Source: Streptosporangium album | GTDB taxonomy: Bacteria; Actinomycetota; Actinomycetes; Streptosporangiales; Streptosporangiaceae | Length of the DNA stretch: 64,000 nucleotides | Assembly (NCBI RefSeq): GCF_014203795.1 | Contig: NZ_JACHJU010000001.1 | Span: forward strand, 4,464,001-4,528,000 | Direction: 5' to 3' | Part shown: one piece after another, positions 61,724 to 64,000 of the stretch | Position numbering within the stretch: the stretch's first letter is position 1 | Layout: each line of letters opens with the position of its first letter | Notes under the pieces: generated by a model | Told to the model about the DNA's origin: nothing | The model's input: the letters and a program-made list of their open reading frames with translations, nothing else | Database searches by the model: none | Translations under genes and position numbers: made by a program

Positions 61724-62437
61724 GTGGGAACCGAACACGTACAGGGACCGGTCTGGGCGCGGGAGGCGGCCAGGCGCCGCCCGAAGCTGACACGTGAGGC
61801 GATCGTGGCGGCCGCGATCAGGATCGCCGACGGCGAGGGGGCGGACGCCGTCTCGATCCGCCGGGTGGCCACCGAGCTCGGAGCGCGCGCGATGAGCCTC
61901 TACACCCACATCGAGCGCAAGGAGGACCTGCTCGACCTCATGACGGACGAGGTCAGCGCCGAGATCCTGATCAAGGGGGAGCTGCCGGGCGACTGGCGTG
62001 AGGCGATCTCGGCCATCGCGCGGCGCACGCGGGAGATGGTCCGCCGTCACCCCTGGCTGGTGGACCTCGTCTCCCGGCGGCCGAATGCCAGCCCCAACGG
62101 ACTGCGGCACGCCGAGCAGTCGCTGGCCGCACTGTCGGCCCTGCCCCTCACGACGGAGCGGAGGCTGTGGATCATCGCCGCGGTCGACGACTACACCATG
62201 GGTTCCGTGATCCGGGAGGTGATGCACACACCGCGCAGGTACGGAGGGGCGGAGGCGGAACGCGACGAACTGATGCAGCCCTATCTGCGCGAGCTCGTCG
62301 GCAGCGGTGAGTTCCCCCACCTCGCGCCGCTGCTCGGAGGTGGCGTCCCGAACGCCGGTGGCGGTACCGACGAGGACTTCGAGCGCGGCCTACGCTGGCT
62401 GCTCGACGGTATCGCGGGGGATCTCCTCCGGGAGTGA
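61724..62437 (+). CDS. TetR-family regulator (TetR_C_1 type) of the MFS pump
   Basis: The 237-residue product has an N-terminal helix-turn-helix (about 22-65; AVSIRRVATELGARAMSLYTH) and the TetR_C_1 ligand domain (EVMHTPRRYGGAEAERDELM, then DEDFERGLRWLLDGI). The GTG at 61724 has little ribosome-site sequence, so the mRNA may be leaderless. Divergent from the MFS pump, it is its likely repressor. Confidence 0.92.
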   Translation: MGTEHVQGPVWAREAARRRPKLTREAIVAAAIRIADGEGADAVSIRRVATELGARAMSLYTHIERKEDLLDLMTDEVSAEILIKGELPGDWREAISAIARRTREMVRRHPWLVDLVSRRPNASPNGLRHAEQSLAALSALPLTTERRLWIIAAVDDYTMGSVIREVMHTPRRYGGAEAERDELMQPYLRELVGSGEFPHLAPLLGGGVPNAGGGTDEDFERGLRWLLDGIAGDLLRE

Positions 62438-62564
62438 TCGGCGGTCTCGTGCCGCCTCCACCGCGGCATTGGCGCGCAGGAGGAGGCGGCGGTCATCGGC
62501 GAAGAGCGCCTCCGGCCAAGCCCGCGGAGGGTGTCCTGGGCTGGACCGATCTTGTGACGGCCGC

Positions 62565-63113
62565 TCAGGCCACGCCATCGAGGACCGCCGCCACCGCCGC
62601 CGCGGCGAAGTCGTCGTCGAGGGGGAGCCCCCGGAAGACCACGCGGAGCCACACCGCGCCGGCGAGCAGATCCATGATCAGCATGGGGTCGGCCGTGTCG
62701 CGCAGTTCGCCGCGCCGCCTCGCGCGGTCGAAGACGGCGGTCTCCCTGGCCAACCGGTCGGCGAAGAAGTGCTGGGCCGCCGTGGCGAGTTCGGGATGGT
62801 GTACGGCGGCGCCGAGTGCCGCCACCGCGACGTCGGCCGCCGGAGGCTGGGTGAGCAGCGCGATCATCCCGTGGACCAGCGCCTCCAGGTCCTTTCGCAG
62901 GCTGCCGGTGTCGGGCGTCTCCATCGCGAGCAGGTCGGTCTCGACCAGCGCGGCGGCGAGCAGCGCCGCCTTGGAGGGCCACCACCGGTAGATCGTGGTC
63001 TTGTTGACCCCCGACCGCTCGGCCACCCCCTCCACGGTCAGCCCCTCGTACCCCCTGGTGGCGAGCAGTTCGAGCGTCGCCTGGAAGATCTGCTGTCCCT
63101 TGCGCGGTGCCAT
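62565..63113 (-). CDS. TetR/AcrR-family regulator
   Basis: The 182-residue protein has the helix-turn-helix at about 8-52 (LTVEGVAERSGVNKTTIYRWWPSKAALL region; TTIYRWW is diagnostic) and a TetR C-terminal domain. The ATG at 63113 is only 14 bp from a palindrome at 63127-63144. It is divergent from an alpha/beta hydrolase gene, the likely target. Confidence 0.92.
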   Translation of the reverse strand: MAPRKGQQIFQATLELLATRGYEGLTVEGVAERSGVNKTTIYRWWPSKAALLAAALVETDLLAMETPDTGSLRKDLEALVHGMIALLTQPPAADVAVAALGAAVHHPELATAAQHFFADRLARETAVFDRARRRGELRDTADPMLIMDLLAGAVWLRVVFRGLPLDDDFAAAAVAAVLDGVA

Positions 63114-63126
63114 GGGCCGACTATAG

Positions 63127-63144
63127 CAACGCAACGGTGCGTTG
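63127..63144. promoter_or_regulatory. Palindromic TetR operator
   Basis: CAACGCA-ACGG-TGCGTTG is a perfect 7-bp inverted repeat in the 74-bp gap between the TetR gene and the hydrolase gene. TATAG just left of it may be part of a -10 box. It fits autoregulation plus control of the hydrolase. Confidence 0.65.
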
Positions 63145-63187
63145 TGTTTCAATGGGCACGCCGTACCGTCACACGTGGAGGTCAGTG

Positions 63188-63913
63188 ATGTTGCCCGTCG
63201 TCTTCATCCATGGAATCCGGGTCAGCGCGACCATGTGGGGTCCCGTTCTCGCCCGTCTCGACCGGCCCGCGACGGCCGTGGACCTGCCGGGGCACGGAAC
63301 CCGCCGCGGTGAGCCGTTCTCGATGGACGCGGCGACCTCGGCGGTGGCGGACGCGATCGACGCGCTCGGCGGCCGGGCCCTCGTGGCGGGGCTGTCGCTG
63401 GGCGGCTACGTCGGCATCGCCGCCGCCGAACGCTTCCCCGGCCGGGTCGCCGGGCTGATGGCCATGGGGTGCACGTCCAGGAGTACGGCGATGGCCGGGA
63501 TCTACCGGTCCGTCGCGTCGGTCGCCGCGCGTCACCCGTCGCGCGCCAACCGGGTCAGCTCCTCCGTCCTCCGCCGCCTCCTGCCTGGCGCGGCCGGGGC
63601 GGCGATGGTGGCGGGAGGGCTGTCGTGCGAGGTGCTGCCGCAGGCCGTCGAGGCCGTCACCGGACACGACCAGCTCGCGGCACTGGCCGCCTACCCTGGA
63701 CGCGTGTGGCTGGTGAACGGCGCCCGCGACCCGTTCCGGGTCGGCGAGCGCGACTTCCTGCGCGCCTGCCGGGACGGGCGGCTGATCCTGATCCCCTGCC
63801 GGGGACATCTGGGCGTGATGCGGGATCCGGGACCGCTGGCCCGGCTGGTGGGCGACCTGTGCGATCAGGCCGACCGGCCGGTGAGGGCGGTGGCGACGCC
63901 GAGTCCCAGGTAG
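63188..63913 (+). CDS. Alpha/beta hydrolase
   Basis: The 241-residue enzyme has the oxyanion motif VVFIHGIRVSATMWG, nucleophile Ser in AGLSLGGYVG, catalytic Asp in NGARDPF and His in CRGHLGVM. The ATG at 63188 has GGAGG 7-8 nt upstream. It is divergent from a TetR regulator that probably controls it. Its 3' end overlaps the convergent LysE-type gene by 49 bp. Substrate unknown. Confidence 0.9.
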   Translation: MLPVVFIHGIRVSATMWGPVLARLDRPATAVDLPGHGTRRGEPFSMDAATSAVADAIDALGGRALVAGLSLGGYVGIAAAERFPGRVAGLMAMGCTSRSTAMAGIYRSVASVAARHPSRANRVSSSVLRRLLPGAAGAAMVAGGLSCEVLPQAVEAVTGHDQLAALAAYPGRVWLVNGARDPFRVGERDFLRACRDGRLILIPCRGHLGVMRDPGPLARLVGDLCDQADRPVRAVATPSPR

Positions 63914-64000
63914 ACGATTCCGCTGAAGTTACGGAGCAGGCCTGAACGGCCGCGCAGTCGCGTGCCGAGCGCACCGGCGCTCACAGCGTAGATCATGTCG
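63865..64000 (-). CDS. LysE-family exporter, 3' part only
   Basis: The last 44 codons before the TGA at 63865 are in the window; the gene runs off the right edge. The end (NFSGIVYLGLGVATALTGRS) closely matches the C-terminus of the LysE-type protein at 5438-6082. The frame overlaps 49 bp of the convergent hydrolase gene. Confidence 0.78.
   Translation of the reverse strand, partial: DMIYAVSAGALGTRLRGRSGLLRNFSGIVYLGLGVATALTGRSA

Overview
The window is high-GC DNA with many GTG and TTG starts, ATGA-type gene overlaps, SigE-family sigma factor, XRE/DUF397 remnants, several two-component systems and many one- and two-domain Ser/Thr kinases. This is typical of a filamentous actinomycete; the mix (PspA with substrate-binding/VWA proteins, DUF397, membrane Ser/Thr kinases) suggests the Streptosporangiaceae or a near relative, but that placement is inference. 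I saw no rRNA or tRNA gene, no CRISPR array and no intact transposon or prophage.

Layout. 1-4922 (minus): a peptide/nickel-type ABC importer operon (binding protein, two permeases, two ATPases, the last cut by the window edge), whose upstream leader holds a decayed IS605/TnpB remnant. 5438-7664: LysE-type exporter, LysR regulator and a divergent cysteine-dioxygenase-like cupin. 7682-13318 (minus): shrunken VapBC-like pair, then PspA, a PspM-like membrane protein and two tandem substrate-binding/VWA proteins. 13517-17227 (minus): TetR regulator, YhgE/Pip membrane protein and an ATPase with altered catalytic residues, behind TetR-like operators. 17613-21370: pterin dehydratase, XRE/TPR regulator, SigE-family sigma factor with a membrane-anchored partner. 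21489-26426: M20 dipeptidase, class III aminotransferase plus alanine dehydrogenase, Uma2 nuclease-like protein. 26521-31447: NarL-type two-component system, gamma-glutamyltransferase, PiT phosphate transporter. 31497-35298: two decaying oxidoreductase pseudogenes, SURF1, small membrane proteins and a tandem HxlR regulator. 35436-39911: lone TAXI binding lipoprotein, convergent OmpR-type two-component system and a dicarboxylate-type MFS carrier.

39930-45950 (minus) is the most striking locus: four consecutive membrane Ser/Thr kinase-family proteins that alternate active, pseudo, active, pseudo, all carrying a related exported cysteine-containing domain. It is followed by an inverted segmental duplication (about 46148-47365) carrying two 114-bp palindromic elements with perfect 23-bp terminal inverted repeats, a broken XRE gene plus DUF397, and a 32-bp tandem array abutting a phosphotransferase gene. 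Next comes a kinase fused to seven near-identical WD40 repeats (48448-50460), a GNAT enzyme, and a two-component system whose kinase is fused to a large DUF4173-like membrane domain.

55904-60234 is a coherent D-amino-acid operon: N-acyl-D-amino-acid deacylase, PLP D-serine/D-threonine lyase, RidA and an unrecognised 403-residue protein. The window ends with a drug-type MFS exporter under a divergent TetR regulator, a second TetR/hydrolase divergent pair with a clear palindromic operator, and the 3' end of a second LysE gene.
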